This document shows, piece after piece, positions 1-9,529 of a DNA stretch of 64,000 nt. The translations under genes and the position numbers were made by a program. Source of the DNA: Vaginella massiliensis (GTDB lineage Bacteria > Bacteroidota > Bacteroidia > Flavobacteriales > Weeksellaceae); the NCBI RefSeq assembly GCF_900089075.1, contig NZ_LT593746.1:742920-806919 (forward strand). The letters run 5' to 3'. The notes beneath the pieces are model-generated. The model saw only the letters and a program-made list of their open reading frames with translations, ran no database searches and was not told the DNA's origin. How positions within the stretch are numbered: the stretch's first letter is position 1; every line of letters begins with the position of its first letter.

Positions 1-753
1 ACCAATCGTTATGCAACTTACATCCAACAATGGGAGTATGAAAAGGTAAAACGATATGATTATATTTTTACTGTAGACCATGGATTGTACAAACGTTTCA
101 AGCAAAATGTTCCGAATGTTCCGGTAGCGAATATTTACAATTTCACCAATTTGAAACACCAACGAGAGTCGCTCCTATATGAAGATAAAATCTACGATGC
201 TGCCTATGTTGGCGGACTTTCGGAGATGAGAGGAGCATTGGTTGCAGTGAAAGCAACGAAATACGTAGTAGAAAAATTTCCGAATTATAAATTGCTGTTG
301 CTGGGACAAATACACGATGGAGAGTTGCAAAAGAAGATCGACCGTTTTGTTGCTGAAAATCAATTAGACCAAAATATCGTACAGCAAGCATCTGTACCGC
401 ATCAGGAGGTTTCGGCTTATTTCAATCGGATAAAAATCGGGTTGAATCCTCTGCTGTACGCCAAAACCCACGAGGAGATTATCCAGATCAAATTGTTCGA
501 ATACATGAATTTTGGAATTCCGATCATTACAAGCAATTTTGGCTATATGAAGCAGTATGTAGAAGAAAATAATGTTGGTCTTGCGATACAACCCAACGAT
601 GCGCAACTTTTGGCAGAAACCATTGTTGAGTTGTTGTCGAATCGAGAGCAGTACGATTTGTTTTCTAATAATGGAATAAAAGCGGTAGATGAAAAGTACA
701 ATTGGGATTTGATGGAAGAGAAAATGTTAGCAATATATCGTAAATTAGTCTGA
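1..753 (+). CDS. glycosyltransferase, GT4-like, 5' end outside the window
   Basis: The reading frame is open from base 1, so the true start lies upstream of the window; only the C-terminal 250 residues are visible. The visible part has the C-terminal Rossmann domain typical of family 4 retaining glycosyltransferases: a strand-turn GGLSEMRG segment, then LFEYMNFGIPIITSN, a variant of the EX7E donor-sugar region, followed by a helix-rich end. It probably transfers a sugar to a lipid-linked glycan at the inner membrane. The stop is one base before the next ATG, so it is cotranscribed with the two membrane proteins and the flippase behind it, which fits a surface polysaccharide locus. The sugar and acceptor cannot be told from sequence. 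Confidence 0.85.
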   Translation, partial: TNRYATYIQQWEYEKVKRYDYIFTVDHGLYKRFKQNVPNVPVANIYNFTNLKHQRESLLYEDKIYDAAYVGGLSEMRGALVAVKATKYVVEKFPNYKLLLLGQIHDGELQKKIDRFVAENQLDQNIVQQASVPHQEVSAYFNRIKIGLNPLLYAKTHEEIIQIKLFEYMNFGIPIITSNFGYMKQYVEENNVGLAIQPNDAQLLAETIVELLSNREQYDLFSNNGIKAVDEKYNWDLMEEKMLAIYRKLV

Positions 754-754
754 T

Positions 755-1198
755 ATGCCGATAGATAGATTGACCAAGTATTTGTATTTTATTTTCGCCT
801 TGCTCGTTTTTGTGTCCTATATTGGAAATAAGGTGGCGCAACACTCAGAGACGTATCCGTTTTTTTGGTGGCAACTGTTTACCAATCCAGCCAGAGGAAG
901 CACGCCTTTTGTGATGCACAGAGTTTATGCCTTGCAGAATGGCGATACCATTCGGTTGGCGAATGATGGCGTTCACCTCGATCAGGTTGTTTATAACTCA
1001 TTGATCAAGCAAACGGTGGCAGAATCTCAAACCAATGCGCAACAAGCGACAATCATACTGAAAAAGTTGGGCGAGTTGAAGAGTGCTCAATCTCATCAAG
1101 ATTTTTTGTTGGTCGAAGAAACATACGAGAATCCGATAAATATTACCGTAAACCACCATCCTTATGCAAAGAAAGTCATTTTGTCAACAGCTCAATAA
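755..1198 (+). CDS. hypothetical single-pass membrane protein
   Basis: A 147-residue protein that I do not recognise. It has one N-terminal hydrophobic segment (about residues 10-25) followed by a polar domain of about 110 residues with no cysteines, so it is probably anchored in the inner membrane with its domain outside the cytoplasm. It begins one base after the glycosyltransferase stop, and the next gene may overlap its 3' end. This tight packing suggests it works with the polytopic membrane protein that follows, as a two-part membrane unit in the polysaccharide locus. No catalytic motif is visible. Confidence 0.7.
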   Translation: MPIDRLTKYLYFIFALLVFVSYIGNKVAQHSETYPFFWWQLFTNPARGSTPFVMHRVYALQNGDTIRLANDGVHLDQVVYNSLIKQTVAESQTNAQQATIILKKLGELKSAQSHQDFLLVEETYENPINITVNHHPYAKKVILSTAQ

Positions 1199-2042
1199 TA
1201 GCTTTTTGAACGATCACAATTATCTGAGAGATTTTATTGTTTCTGATAAAGTGCTTCGTGTGTTTACGGTTTTCTGGATTTTCTACATCGTACAACTTTA
1301 CGAATCGCGGTATCATTTTCCGAGCGAATTATTCTTTCCTCAGTTGGATTTTCAACGATTTTTTATTCCAAATTATCCGCCGAGATTTTATTTCTATACG
1401 ATTGTCGCATTGGGCGTTGTGGGCAGTTTGTTGACGTTGAAGAAAAATACCATTGTGTTACGCTTGATTACGTTTTTTTGTGTCTTGTGGTTGAATGCTT
1501 TTCAATGGTGTTTTGGTTCTATTTCGCATTCGGGGCATTTGCTGGTGTTGGCTCATTTTTTTTCTGTTTTTTTAGTTTATCATCAAACCGTAAATCAGAC
1601 CCAATTTATTCGTGGAATTAATTTTTTTCATCTAGGATTGCTTTCTACCTACACCTTGGCAGGGATGTGGAAATTAGTTTTTTTGGTAAGAGATGTGTTC
1701 GTTCCGAAAATAGAAACCACAACGTGGTTCGACCCCGAAGCTGTGAAAACAAATGCCATTACCAATTTGCTGACAAAAGACGTGATTGCAAGCGGATGGC
1801 AAGCCAAAATGTACGATATACCAGTGGTGTGGCAAATAGCAGTGTTGGGTACTTTTTTTATCCAACTGATCGCGGTTTCTGCTGTGTTTTCTAGGCGATT
1901 GATGTATGTGATAGTCGCTGGGCTGATTGGATTTCATATTTATAATCAGTTCTTTACGTTGACCTATTTTTTACCAGCGATTTTCACGTTGACGATTGTG
2001 TTTTTTCCGTACCATTTAATTTTGAGAAATGGCAAAGATTAA
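1164..2042 (+). CDS. polytopic membrane protein of unknown function
   Basis: A 292-residue protein with about six to seven hydrophobic segments, rich in Phe and Trp. A His-containing stretch (SISHSGHLLVLAHF) in the middle and a conserved-looking WFDPEAV loop are the only distinctive points. I do not recognise the family with certainty. The ATG at 1164 overlaps the preceding gene by 35 bases; a TTG at 1205 would avoid this, so the start is uncertain. The 3' end overlaps the flippase start by 14 bases, so the genes are probably translationally coupled. Context suggests a role in surface glycan modification or export. Confidence 0.7.
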   Translation: MQRKSFCQQLNNSFLNDHNYLRDFIVSDKVLRVFTVFWIFYIVQLYESRYHFPSELFFPQLDFQRFFIPNYPPRFYFYTIVALGVVGSLLTLKKNTIVLRLITFFCVLWLNAFQWCFGSISHSGHLLVLAHFFSVFLVYHQTVNQTQFIRGINFFHLGLLSTYTLAGMWKLVFLVRDVFVPKIETTTWFDPEAVKTNAITNLLTKDVIASGWQAKMYDIPVVWQIAVLGTFFIQLIAVSAVFSRRLMYVIVAGLIGFHIYNQFFTLTYFLPAIFTLTIVFFPYHLILRNGKD

Positions 2043-3471
2043 TCGTTTGTTTTACAAAGATTTTTTGTGGTACGCCGTTGGAATGATGGTTCCAATGGGC
2101 ATCAACCTGATCAAAACGCCAATCTTCACCAGGCATTATTCGGCAGAAGAGTATGGTTATCTAGGCTTGATCATGATGGTGTTTATGTACCTGTCGACCG
2201 TTTCTTATGCTTGGTTGTCGAGTTGCATTTGGCGTTATTACAATACTTTTCAGCGCAAAGGTATTTTGCCAAAATTCTACGCCAATCTTATTTTTCTGTA
2301 TGGTCTTTCAACAGCGATTATGCTCATTTGTGCAGCTGTTTTCATTGCGTTTTATCATACTCCATTTTTGGTTTCGAAGTTGATTGTCATTTGCTTTTTG
2401 CACTTTGTTACCAAAGAATTGTTGGGCTTGTACATCGTGGTGCTTCGGGTAAAAGGCGAAGCCAAAAACAGCAATGTATTGGCTATAGTGCAGGCTTTGG
2501 CTAGTTTTGGTTTGCTTTGTTTTTTTGCTTTTCGATTGGATTTTGATATCTCTGCCCTGATCATGAGTTCGATTGTGATCGATCTGATTCTGATAGCTGG
2601 ATTGAGCATTTATCTGAAAGTGAACAAACGCTTGACCTGGTTTTCGCTACAACTGGTGAACCGCAGATACCTGAAAAAATTCGTCCAGTTTGGATCTTTT
2701 ATTTTACTTTCGAGCTTGGTCACTTTACTCATTGTTTCGAGTGATCGCTATATTCTTGCGATGTATGATAGCTTAAAAAATGTTGGGGTTTACACCAAAG
2801 TTTATGACATAGCTCAGATTTCGATTACGGCTTTTGTGTTGGTTTTTTTCAGTGTGATCAATCCTAAAATGAATCGAGAGTTGTCGCAGAATGTTTCGAA
2901 TTCAAATCCGCTTTTACAGCAATATTTGTATGCTTATTTGCTAATCTTGTTGCCTATTGTAGCTATATTATCGATGTTTTCTAAAGAAATTGCAGACCTC
3001 TTGTTGGGCGAAGAATTCAGAGCGGGTTACCAGATTATGCCTTATGTGTTTTTCAGTACTTTTGTTTACGGACTCGTCACGTTCAGCCTCAATAAATTAA
3101 AATTCGCCAATCGCCTGAAAACCATTTTAGCTATTCTATCGCTCACTTTTGCTGTGAATTTGGTGCTGAATCTTATTTTCATACCGAGCTATGGCTATTT
3201 TGGTGCTGCCGTTACCACCTTCATCAGTTATGGGCTGATGCTGTGTTTGTTCTTTTTGATAGACGATTTTGGGATGAATCGACAACGAGAACAACTAATG
3301 ATTTTGGCGCTTCAGCTTGTAGTTTTGCTTCTCTTCTATGCGCTTACGCATTGGATAAGGTCCCAAGCTCAGCTCACGGTAGAATACGCGATCATCTTGG
3401 GTATTGCTTATCTGCTCGTGTTTGTTGCCTTATTTTTCAGAACGTATCGAAACCTCAAAATTACAGTCTAA
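2029..3471 (+). CDS. polysaccharide flippase, Wzx/oligosaccharide transporter family
   Basis: A 480-residue polytopic protein with roughly 12-14 hydrophobic segments spread along its length, the layout of the MOP/Wzx flippase group. The N-terminal pattern (short cationic start, then GMMVPMGINLIKTPIFTRHY and EYGYLGL) is typical of these proteins. It would flip lipid-linked oligosaccharide units across the inner membrane. It overlaps the preceding gene by 14 bases and ends convergently, with a 4-base overlap, against the metalloprotease gene on the other strand. The glycosyltransferase upstream supports the role. Substrate is unknown. Confidence 0.85.
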   Translation: MAKINRLFYKDFLWYAVGMMVPMGINLIKTPIFTRHYSAEEYGYLGLIMMVFMYLSTVSYAWLSSCIWRYYNTFQRKGILPKFYANLIFLYGLSTAIMLICAAVFIAFYHTPFLVSKLIVICFLHFVTKELLGLYIVVLRVKGEAKNSNVLAIVQALASFGLLCFFAFRLDFDISALIMSSIVIDLILIAGLSIYLKVNKRLTWFSLQLVNRRYLKKFVQFGSFILLSSLVTLLIVSSDRYILAMYDSLKNVGVYTKVYDIAQISITAFVLVFFSVINPKMNRELSQNVSNSNPLLQQYLYAYLLILLPIVAILSMFSKEIADLLLGEEFRAGYQIMPYVFFSTFVYGLVTFSLNKLKFANRLKTILAILSLTFAVNLVLNLIFIPSYGYFGAAVTTFISYGLMLCLFFLIDDFGMNRQREQLMILALQLVVLLLFYALTHWIRSQAQLTVEYAIILGIAYLLVFVALFFRTYRNLKITV

Positions 3472-4694
3472 AGCTTACTGATTGAGGTCGATTTTTTATT
3501 CCTGAAATTTTCAAAAACTTTTCCGTTTGGCAAGGTGATTTTACCGTTTTTCTCGAACACGATTTTACTGTTTTTTCCAAATTCGATAAAGGCTTGTGGT
3601 GCCAAGATGATGGGCTCGGATATGGTGAGCGTTACGCCGTCTTGTAACCAAAGGTTAGAATAGAAACGTTGGGTATGCGTCCAATGCGTGTCTTTGTCAA
3701 TCAAGAAAGTGTTGCCTAAAAAAGAATCTTCGGTCACAAATTGAATGAGATTGGTCTCGCGCAAATTTTTATGTGCCTTGATGATTTCGGTTGGTTGCAC
3801 ATAGTTTCGCGGATGCTCCCAGTTTTGCGACATCAACGAGTATTTGCACTGATTGGTACCGTGATACGGATTGCTGTGGCTCAAACCAAGAGAATGCCCC
3901 AATTCGTGGGCTGTTCCTACCGCATCGGCAAGATGCCAATTCCTTGTTTCTTCCCAAGTTGTATTGAATTGTTTTGGGGCTTGGTATCGGTGCATGAGGT
4001 ATTTTAAATACCGATTTGGTACATTTATACTAGAATTTCTGGTTAAATTAGTCGTGCTGGGTGTTTGTGAAGCTTCAATACCTTTTATATCATATCCTTT
4101 ACCTTTAGAGTTGTACAATTCATCAAACTGGTCTCCATCTGTTGTTAGGTACACCAAAATCCCTTTGGGAATACGAGTGTCATTCATAAATTGTAGATCC
4201 AACCGATGTAAATACCAATTGTCAGACGGTACGAAGCCACTATAATTTCGGGTTTCTATCTTTGCTCCGCTTGTTGTATAGCTCCACGCTGCTGCATCTT
4301 TATATGGAATGAAATTGAACTGAAATCTGATTTTTGAATCTTCATAGAAGTCATTACCAGTATAGCAACCATGCAAATCTACAGGCTTGTAAAATTTGCT
4401 CCAACTAAGGTTTGTTCGCTCAAAGTAATCTTCTAATAATTTCTTTTCTTCGCTGTTGTTCAGATCAAAATTAGATACTTTTCTCTTCTCGTCTTGTAGA
4501 ATGATTACATTGACCCGTACCGTAATTGGGTTTAATAGATAAGAAATTTTGAAATCATCAATTGTAGAAAGCAGAGTTGTTGATGCGGTTGTTTGCTTCT
4601 CTTGCGTAGGGTACGTCAGACCATATTGATTGCTAGAGCATGATTTGAGCGTAAAAAAGGCAAGCAAGGCAAAGTATAGTTTACTAAAATTCAT
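3468..4694 (-). CDS. secreted zinc metalloprotease lipoprotein, metzincin type
   Basis: A 408-residue protein with a lipoprotein signal (FALLAFFTLKSC), so it is anchored to a membrane after export. The extended metzincin zinc motif HELGHSLGLSH is present near residue 265, followed about 20 residues later by LMSQN, a fitting Met-turn. The glutamate of the motif is intact, so it should be an active endopeptidase. The C-terminal third lacks the zinc motif and is beta-rich. It ends in a 4-base convergent overlap with the flippase and lies 3 bases downstream of the FemAB/GNAT-like gene, so the two leftward genes are likely cotranscribed. The substrate is unknown. Confidence 0.82.
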   Translation of the reverse strand: MNFSKLYFALLAFFTLKSCSSNQYGLTYPTQEKQTTASTTLLSTIDDFKISYLLNPITVRVNVIILQDEKRKVSNFDLNNSEEKKLLEDYFERTNLSWSKFYKPVDLHGCYTGNDFYEDSKIRFQFNFIPYKDAAAWSYTTSGAKIETRNYSGFVPSDNWYLHRLDLQFMNDTRIPKGILVYLTTDGDQFDELYNSKGKGYDIKGIEASQTPSTTNLTRNSSINVPNRYLKYLMHRYQAPKQFNTTWEETRNWHLADAVGTAHELGHSLGLSHSNPYHGTNQCKYSLMSQNWEHPRNYVQPTEIIKAHKNLRETNLIQFVTEDSFLGNTFLIDKDTHWTHTQRFYSNLWLQDGVTLTISEPIILAPQAFIEFGKNSKIVFEKNGKITLPNGKVFENFRNKKSTSISKL

Positions 4695-4697
4695 TGG

Positions 4698-5600
4698 TCA
4701 CATTTTTTTTAAAAAGTACAACATTTTTTCTATAAAATGCAAATTACTGAAAGATGTATAATGTTGAGTAATAGCCCTCATGCTGTTGTTGAAAGCGTTT
4801 ACCCCTTGCAAAGTAGAGCCCTCAAAATCGAGAATCATTTCTTGATTTAAGTGCGTTTTTATCATGTAGTTTACAATGTGTGTGTTGAAATTATGATTCG
4901 TATTGTGCAGTTTTGCATTAATTAATTGAATGATTCGATGTTTAGAATACACATAAAGCGAACTCGCTACAACGATATTTTCGTGCGTAATTTCGATAGT
5001 CTTAGCCAAATGTCTTTCCTGTAATTCAGCGGTTAATTTTTGTAATCGATCATCCTTAATTTGCTTGTAAAGGTGTTGATAGCATTGCTCTAAAATCTTT
5101 AAGAATGATTGGCTTGTCGCAGATTCTGTAATTTTATAATTATCCAGAAGTCCAGCCCTTAATTCTTGTTTTCTGTTTTTACGTAAAGAGTTGAGATACA
5201 CCTCATATTCAAAGTCAAGGGCTAAGATTTGATTGATTCTTTTTTCTCCCTTTGGTCCAAACATGGCGGTGTTTTCTTCATTAAAATGATAGGCTCGAAC
5301 CAACTTTCGATGTAATTTTTTTTCGAACTGTTCAAATAGATTTTCATCCAAACTGACTTTATGAAAAACACCCAATTGCTGACAATACGGTGGTTGTGCG
5401 ATGTGTTTGATACCAAATTTTTTGCGATAAGGAAGAGGCATCACGGCATCATAATCGTTGTACACCAAACAATCCCATTTGCCGTCTGCTACAACATCCA
5501 AATACCAAACCTCTGCATATAGGCGATAGTTGAGGCTTTGTTCTAAGCATTCCGTGTACTTTTCGGTGTCCAAATCTTTGCGAGCAATTTGTCTGATCAT
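4698..5600 (-). CDS. FemAB/GNAT-like acyltransferase family protein
   Basis: A 300-residue soluble protein. The N-terminal half (segments like YAEVWYLDVVADGKWDCLVY, MPLPYRKKFGIKHIAQPPYC and QQLGVF) looks like the proteins of Bacteroidota usually annotated as hypothetical or FemAB/GNAT-like. The C-terminal half holds a helix of Lys/Arg-rich character and the segment MILDFEGSTLQGVNAFNNSM, which resembles the acceptor part of FemAB-type folds (DFEGS). It probably moves an amino-acyl or acyl group, but the substrate is not shown by the sequence. The next gene lies 3 bases downstream, so both are probably on one transcript. Confidence 0.65.
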   Translation of the reverse strand: MIRQIARKDLDTEKYTECLEQSLNYRLYAEVWYLDVVADGKWDCLVYNDYDAVMPLPYRKKFGIKHIAQPPYCQQLGVFHKVSLDENLFEQFEKKLHRKLVRAYHFNEENTAMFGPKGEKRINQILALDFEYEVYLNSLRKNRKQELRAGLLDNYKITESATSQSFLKILEQCYQHLYKQIKDDRLQKLTAELQERHLAKTIEITHENIVVASSLYVYSKHRIIQLINAKLHNTNHNFNTHIVNYMIKTHLNQEMILDFEGSTLQGVNAFNNSMRAITQHYTSFSNLHFIEKMLYFLKKM

Positions 5601-5627
5601 AACACAAAACTAAAGAATATAAATGGC

Positions 5628-6329
5628 TTACATCATCCCTTGGTCGGCAAAACTTAGATAATTTTTTTGCCCTACAATCAGATGATCCAACACCTGAATA
5701 TCGAGATACTTTGCGGCTTCGGTTATTTTACGAGTGAGGGCCTTATCTGCTTCGCTAGCAATCAAATTCCCCGACGGATGATTGTGAGCCAGAATAATGG
5801 CTGTCGCCATCAATTCTAATGCTTTTTTGAAAATTATACGGATGTCAACCGCCGTTTGTGTAATGCCGCCTCGACTGATTTGCTCCAACTTCAGTACACG
5901 ATTCCCTTGATTCAGGAACATGATCCAAAACTCCTCGATGGCTAAATCGCCTATCTGTGGCGAGAGCAGTTGGAAGGCGTCTTGACTCGAGCTTATTTTC
6001 GGACGCTCCAAGATGGCTTGTGCATTTCGACGTCTGCCAATTTCCAAAGCTGTAATGATCGAAATTGCTTTTGCTTCGCCAACTCCCTTGAACTGACATA
6101 GATCCTGAATGCTAAATTTTGCCAATTCGTTCCAATTGTGTTGCGTGTTGTTCAAAATTCGCTTTGCCAACTCTACGGCCGATTCTTCTCTGTTGCCACT
6201 CCCCAGAATGATGGCAAGCAACTCGGCATCAGACAGAGCACTTCGCCCTTTGAGTGCGAGTTTCTCTCGTGGCCTATCGTCTTCTGCCCAATTTTTTATA
6301 GAGGAATTATCGGGTTTGTATTTTTCCAT
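5628..6329 (-). CDS. radC: RadC family JAB-domain protein
   Basis: A 233-residue protein of the usual RadC length. The N-terminal part has a helix-hairpin-helix-like stretch (LCQFKGVGEAKAISIITALE), and the C-terminal MPN/JAB domain carries the metal-binding pattern HNHPSGNLIASEAD (HxHPSGxxxxSxxD). The family was first linked to DNA repair, but that role is disputed; a metal-dependent hydrolase acting on or near DNA is the safe description. It is 27 bases upstream of the FemAB-like gene on the same strand. Nothing is missing from the motif. Confidence 0.93.
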   Translation of the reverse strand: MEKYKPDNSSIKNWAEDDRPREKLALKGRSALSDAELLAIILGSGNREESAVELAKRILNNTQHNWNELAKFSIQDLCQFKGVGEAKAISIITALEIGRRRNAQAILERPKISSSQDAFQLLSPQIGDLAIEEFWIMFLNQGNRVLKLEQISRGGITQTAVDIRIIFKKALELMATAIILAHNHPSGNLIASEADKALTRKITEAAKYLDIQVLDHLIVGQKNYLSFADQGMM

Positions 6330-6424
6330 CGGATGTAAATTTTAGGTACACATTGCGCTATTCATCGTTCATTTATTTTGGTTTTGCAACAGCAAGTCAT
6401 TTCCTAAATTTACAAAATATAAAA

Positions 6425-6445
6425 TAGCCCGATAAATTCGGGCTA
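6425..6445 (-). terminator. rho-independent-type hairpin after glnS
   Basis: An 8-bp perfect stem (TAGCCCGA / TCGGGCTA) with a 5-base loop. Read leftward, it lies 24 bases past the glnS stop and is followed by an AT-rich, T-containing stretch; read rightward, it is followed by AAAAAA. Confidence 0.75.
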
Positions 6446-6469
6446 AAAAAATGATACATCTTGATCGGA

Positions 6470-8152
6470 TTATTTATTTACTTTGGACCAAGTGTCTTTC
6501 AAGGTAACCGTTCTATTGAAGACCAAATGATCTGGTGTTGTGTCTTTGTCCAATGCAAAATAGCCCAAACGTTGAAATTGGAATTTGTCTTCTGCTTGCG
6601 CATTTTTCAACGAAGGTTCACCAAAACCTTGTTTTATTGCTAGGGAATTCGGATTCACAAACTGCATAAAGTCTACTTCTTTTTCTGCGTCTGGCGATTC
6701 TACGGTAAATAAACGATCGTACAAACGCACTTCTATCGGGGTGTTGTTGCTTGCCGAAACCCAATGCAGCGTCCCTTTTACTTTTCGTTTAGAGGCTTCT
6801 GTTCCGCTTCCAGATTTAGAGTCGGGATCGTAGCTTGCGTAGATTGTGGTGATTTTTCCGTCTTCGTCTTTCTCCACGCTCTCTGCTTTGATGATGTAGG
6901 CACCTTTCAGCCGAACTTCGTTTCCTAACGATAATCTAAAGAATTTTTTTGGTGCTTCTTCCAAGAAATCTTCGCGCTCGATGTAGATTTCTTTACCGAA
7001 AGGCACTACTCTTTCGCCAGCATTTTCATCCTCCGGATTGTTTTCCAGTGTCAACATTTCTTCTTTTCCTTCTGGGTAATTTTCGATAATGACTTTTACT
7101 GGGTCTATCACGGCCATTACTCGAGGTGCAATTTTGTTCAGATGATCGCGTATAGCAAACTCTAGCAGGGAGATTTCCATGACGTTGTCGCGTTTGGCAA
7201 TTCCGGCTTTTTCCCAAAAATTTCGGATAGATTCTGGTGTGTATCCTCTTCTTCTGAGGCCCGAAATGGTCGGCATTCGAGGGTCATCCCAACCGTCGAC
7301 AATGTTATCTTCTACCAGCTTCAACAGTTTGCGTTTCGAGGTGATCATGTACGAGACATTCCCTCGGGCAAATTCGCGTTGTTTGGGTTTGATGGTTTGA
7401 TTTTCGATTTCAACCTGATTCAAATACCATTCGTACAGATCGCGATGATTTTTGAATTCTAAAGAGCATAACGAATGCGAAATACCTTCGATATAGTCAG
7501 ATTCACCGTGAGTCCAGTCGTACATCGGGTAAATTTTCCAGTCGGTACCAGTTCTGTGATGCGGGCGATTCAAGATGCGGTACATGACAGGGTCTCGCAT
7601 ATTCATGTTGGGCGAAGTCATGTCTATTTTGGCACGCAAGACGTGCGAACCTTCTGGAAACTCGCCGTTTTTCATGCGTTCGAACAGTTCCAAGTTTTCT
7701 TCTGCCGAACGGTTGCGATAGGGCGATTCTATTCCGGGTTCTCCAGGGTTTTTGCGTTGTTCGTTGATGATTTCAGAACTTTGATCATCAACATAGGCTT
7801 TGCCTTCTTTTATCATCATTACAGCCCAATCGTACAATTGCTGGAAATAGTCAGATGCATAGCGCTCTTCTGCCCAATTGAATCCCAACCATTTTACATC
7901 TTCTCTTATAGAGTCTACATATTCTTGTTCTTCTTTGTCTGGATTGGTGTCATCGAAACGCAGGTTGACAGGCGCATTGTATTTTTCTCCCAAACCAAAA
8001 TTCAGACAAATAGCTTTTGCATGTCCGATGTGTAAATAACCGTTGGGTTCTGGCGGAAAACGGAAACGTAATTTTTCTTGTGGCAATCCGTTTGCTAAAT
8101 CGTCTTCTATGATTTGCTCAATAAAATTGAGTGACTTTTTTTCTTCTTCCAT
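6470..8152 (-). CDS. glnS: glutaminyl-tRNA synthetase
   Basis: A 560-residue class I synthetase that charges tRNA-Gln with glutamine. The HIGH signature appears as PNGYLHIGHAK near residue 35 and the KMSKS-type loop as ITSKRK further on; the C-terminal beta-barrel anticodon domain follows. Length matches the bacterial enzyme (about 555). The frame is open 29 codons further upstream, but those codons give a hydrophobic stretch unlike any GlnRS, so the ATG at 8152 (MEEEKKSLNF) is chosen. Presence of GlnRS means direct charging rather than the transamidation route for tRNA-Gln. It is divergent from the GLPGLI gene. Confidence 0.96.
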   Translation of the reverse strand: MEEEKKSLNFIEQIIEDDLANGLPQEKLRFRFPPEPNGYLHIGHAKAICLNFGLGEKYNAPVNLRFDDTNPDKEEQEYVDSIREDVKWLGFNWAEERYASDYFQQLYDWAVMMIKEGKAYVDDQSSEIINEQRKNPGEPGIESPYRNRSAEENLELFERMKNGEFPEGSHVLRAKIDMTSPNMNMRDPVMYRILNRPHHRTGTDWKIYPMYDWTHGESDYIEGISHSLCSLEFKNHRDLYEWYLNQVEIENQTIKPKQREFARGNVSYMITSKRKLLKLVEDNIVDGWDDPRMPTISGLRRRGYTPESIRNFWEKAGIAKRDNVMEISLLEFAIRDHLNKIAPRVMAVIDPVKVIIENYPEGKEEMLTLENNPEDENAGERVVPFGKEIYIEREDFLEEAPKKFFRLSLGNEVRLKGAYIIKAESVEKDEDGKITTIYASYDPDSKSGSGTEASKRKVKGTLHWVSASNNTPIEVRLYDRLFTVESPDAEKEVDFMQFVNPNSLAIKQGFGEPSLKNAQAEDKFQFQRLGYFALDKDTTPDHLVFNRTVTLKDTWSKVNK

Positions 8153-8219
8153 TATACTTACGATTGAGTTTGCGAATTTACGAAAAATCACTAATTTGGC
8201 GATGAATAGATTTACAGAT

Positions 8220-8924
8220 ATGAAGAGTTTTTTATCCATTAACCTGCTTTTTTTGGTAAACCTTGTGTTTTCGCAAACCTCGGTAAAAGTAACTTATAAT
8301 GCGGTGATGAGCCTCGATGAGCAAAATTCTTCTTCAAGATCGAAGGTGCACCGTGTTTTTGTCCCAACAGAATTCGAACTGAAAATTAATCAAGATCTTT
8401 CAGTTTTCCATTATATAGAACGAATCAATAATGAGCAAGCTGGCATGACGTTTAAGATAACCTTAGACGAAGATATGTACATTGATTTGTCTAAAAATTC
8501 AGCTTTCCAAAGAATGGAAATTGGTAAGGATAAGTTTTTGGTACAAAGAGAAATTTCGCATTACCCATGGGTTATCAGCCGCCAGTCGGAAACGATGCTA
8601 GGGTATACCGTGAAAAAAGCTTCTTTTTCGAATGATTATGAAAGTGTGGTGGCTTATTTTGCCCCTGCTCTTCCGTTTAAACACGGGCCATACGGTTATT
8701 TTGGATTACCAGGGCTCATTGTAGCTTTGGATATTACGGTGGAAACTTCTCAAGGGGCTTTGTTAAAAAGACATTTTGCTCTGAAAAGTATCGAGATTTT
8801 GGATCAGCCTATATCAATTAAATTGCCAAAAGACAAACTAATCTCGTATGAAGAAGCTGATCGTTTGCTTGATGAAGAATTTGATCGGATAGAAGCGTTA
8901 CAATCTCAAGGGGTTGAGAGATAA
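8220..8924 (+). CDS. GLPGLI family secreted protein
   Basis: A 234-residue exported protein with a signal peptide (hydrophobic run ending FSQ) and the signature PYGYFGLPGLIVALD near residue 165. The GLPGLI family is found in Bacteroidota; its function is not established. The open frame extends upstream into the 5' part of glnS, but the ATG at 8220 begins a proper signal peptide; the ATG at 8202 is also possible. It has no cotranscribed neighbour. Confidence 0.85.
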   Translation: MKSFLSINLLFLVNLVFSQTSVKVTYNAVMSLDEQNSSSRSKVHRVFVPTEFELKINQDLSVFHYIERINNEQAGMTFKITLDEDMYIDLSKNSAFQRMEIGKDKFLVQREISHYPWVISRQSETMLGYTVKKASFSNDYESVVAYFAPALPFKHGPYGYFGLPGLIVALDITVETSQGALLKRHFALKSIEILDQPISIKLPKDKLISYEEADRLLDEEFDRIEALQSQGVER

Positions 8925-8945
8925 AGCAAAACGCTTTTGTTTTTC
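8923..8945 (+). terminator. weak hairpin with T-run after the GLPGLI gene
   Basis: Stem AAAGC/GCTTT with a 5-base loop followed by TGTTTTTCT, overlapping the stop codon. The stem is short, so this is a weak call. Confidence 0.4.
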
Positions 8946-8983
8946 TATAAAAACCTAGGTGATGAAGGTAAATGCGGCGTCTT

Positions 8984-9508
8984 TTATCCTAAATAAATCT
9001 CCAATAATCCGTCTGGAATGTCGATTAGCATCGCTTTGTGGTCGCGGTCTACCTCGAGAATCCATTGGTCGATTATCGGGATTAATATTTCTTTTCCGTT
9101 GACGTCGACCTCAAAAAAAGCCTGTGCCGCAGAGTCGTTGACGTTTTTTATTTGCCCAATTTCGGTATTGGTTTGATCGAAAATTGTAAAACCGATGATT
9201 TCGTGGTAATAAAAAGAAGTTCCTTCCAACTTTGGAAGCGTGCTCAAGGGCAAATACAGTGAGCGATTGATGAATCGATCTGCCTCGTCGCCCTCTACAT
9301 CTTCAATTTTTACCAATAATTTTTCGCCCTGATAGGCTTGTATCGATTCGAAAAAAAATGGAATCAGTTTTCCGTCTTGTTCAACGAAAACTGATTCCAA
9401 ATTATGATATAATTCTGGTTCGTCGGTGTCCAAATGGATAACTAAGTTGCCTTTAAAGCCGTGTTTTTTAGTGATTTTCCCTAAATAATAACACTCGTTA
9501 ATCTCCAT
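8984..9508 (-). CDS. rimM: ribosome maturation factor RimM
   Basis: A 174-residue protein of standard RimM length. The N-terminal RimM domain begins ECYYLGKITKKHGFKGNLVIH, the usual G-(K/R)-(I/V)-x-(K/G)-x-(H/F)-G-(F/L)-(K/R)-G start, and a C-terminal PRC-barrel domain carries the segment IGQIKNVNDSAAQAFFEVD. It binds S19 and assists 30S head maturation. It lies 21 bases downstream of rpsP, the usual rpsP-rimM order. Confidence 0.95.
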   Translation of the reverse strand: MEINECYYLGKITKKHGFKGNLVIHLDTDEPELYHNLESVFVEQDGKLIPFFFESIQAYQGEKLLVKIEDVEGDEADRFINRSLYLPLSTLPKLEGTSFYYHEIIGFTIFDQTNTEIGQIKNVNDSAAQAFFEVDVNGKEILIPIIDQWILEVDRDHKAMLIDIPDGLLEIYLG

Positions 9509-9529
9509 GGGTTGCCGTCGATGAATTGA

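Noticed and set aside
7475-8035. 186-codon frame opposite glnS
   Set aside because: Antisense shadow of a well-identified synthetase gene.
8153-8239. Longer N-terminus for glnS
   Set aside because: The added 29 residues are hydrophobic and unlike any GlnRS start; the ATG at 8152 fits the family.
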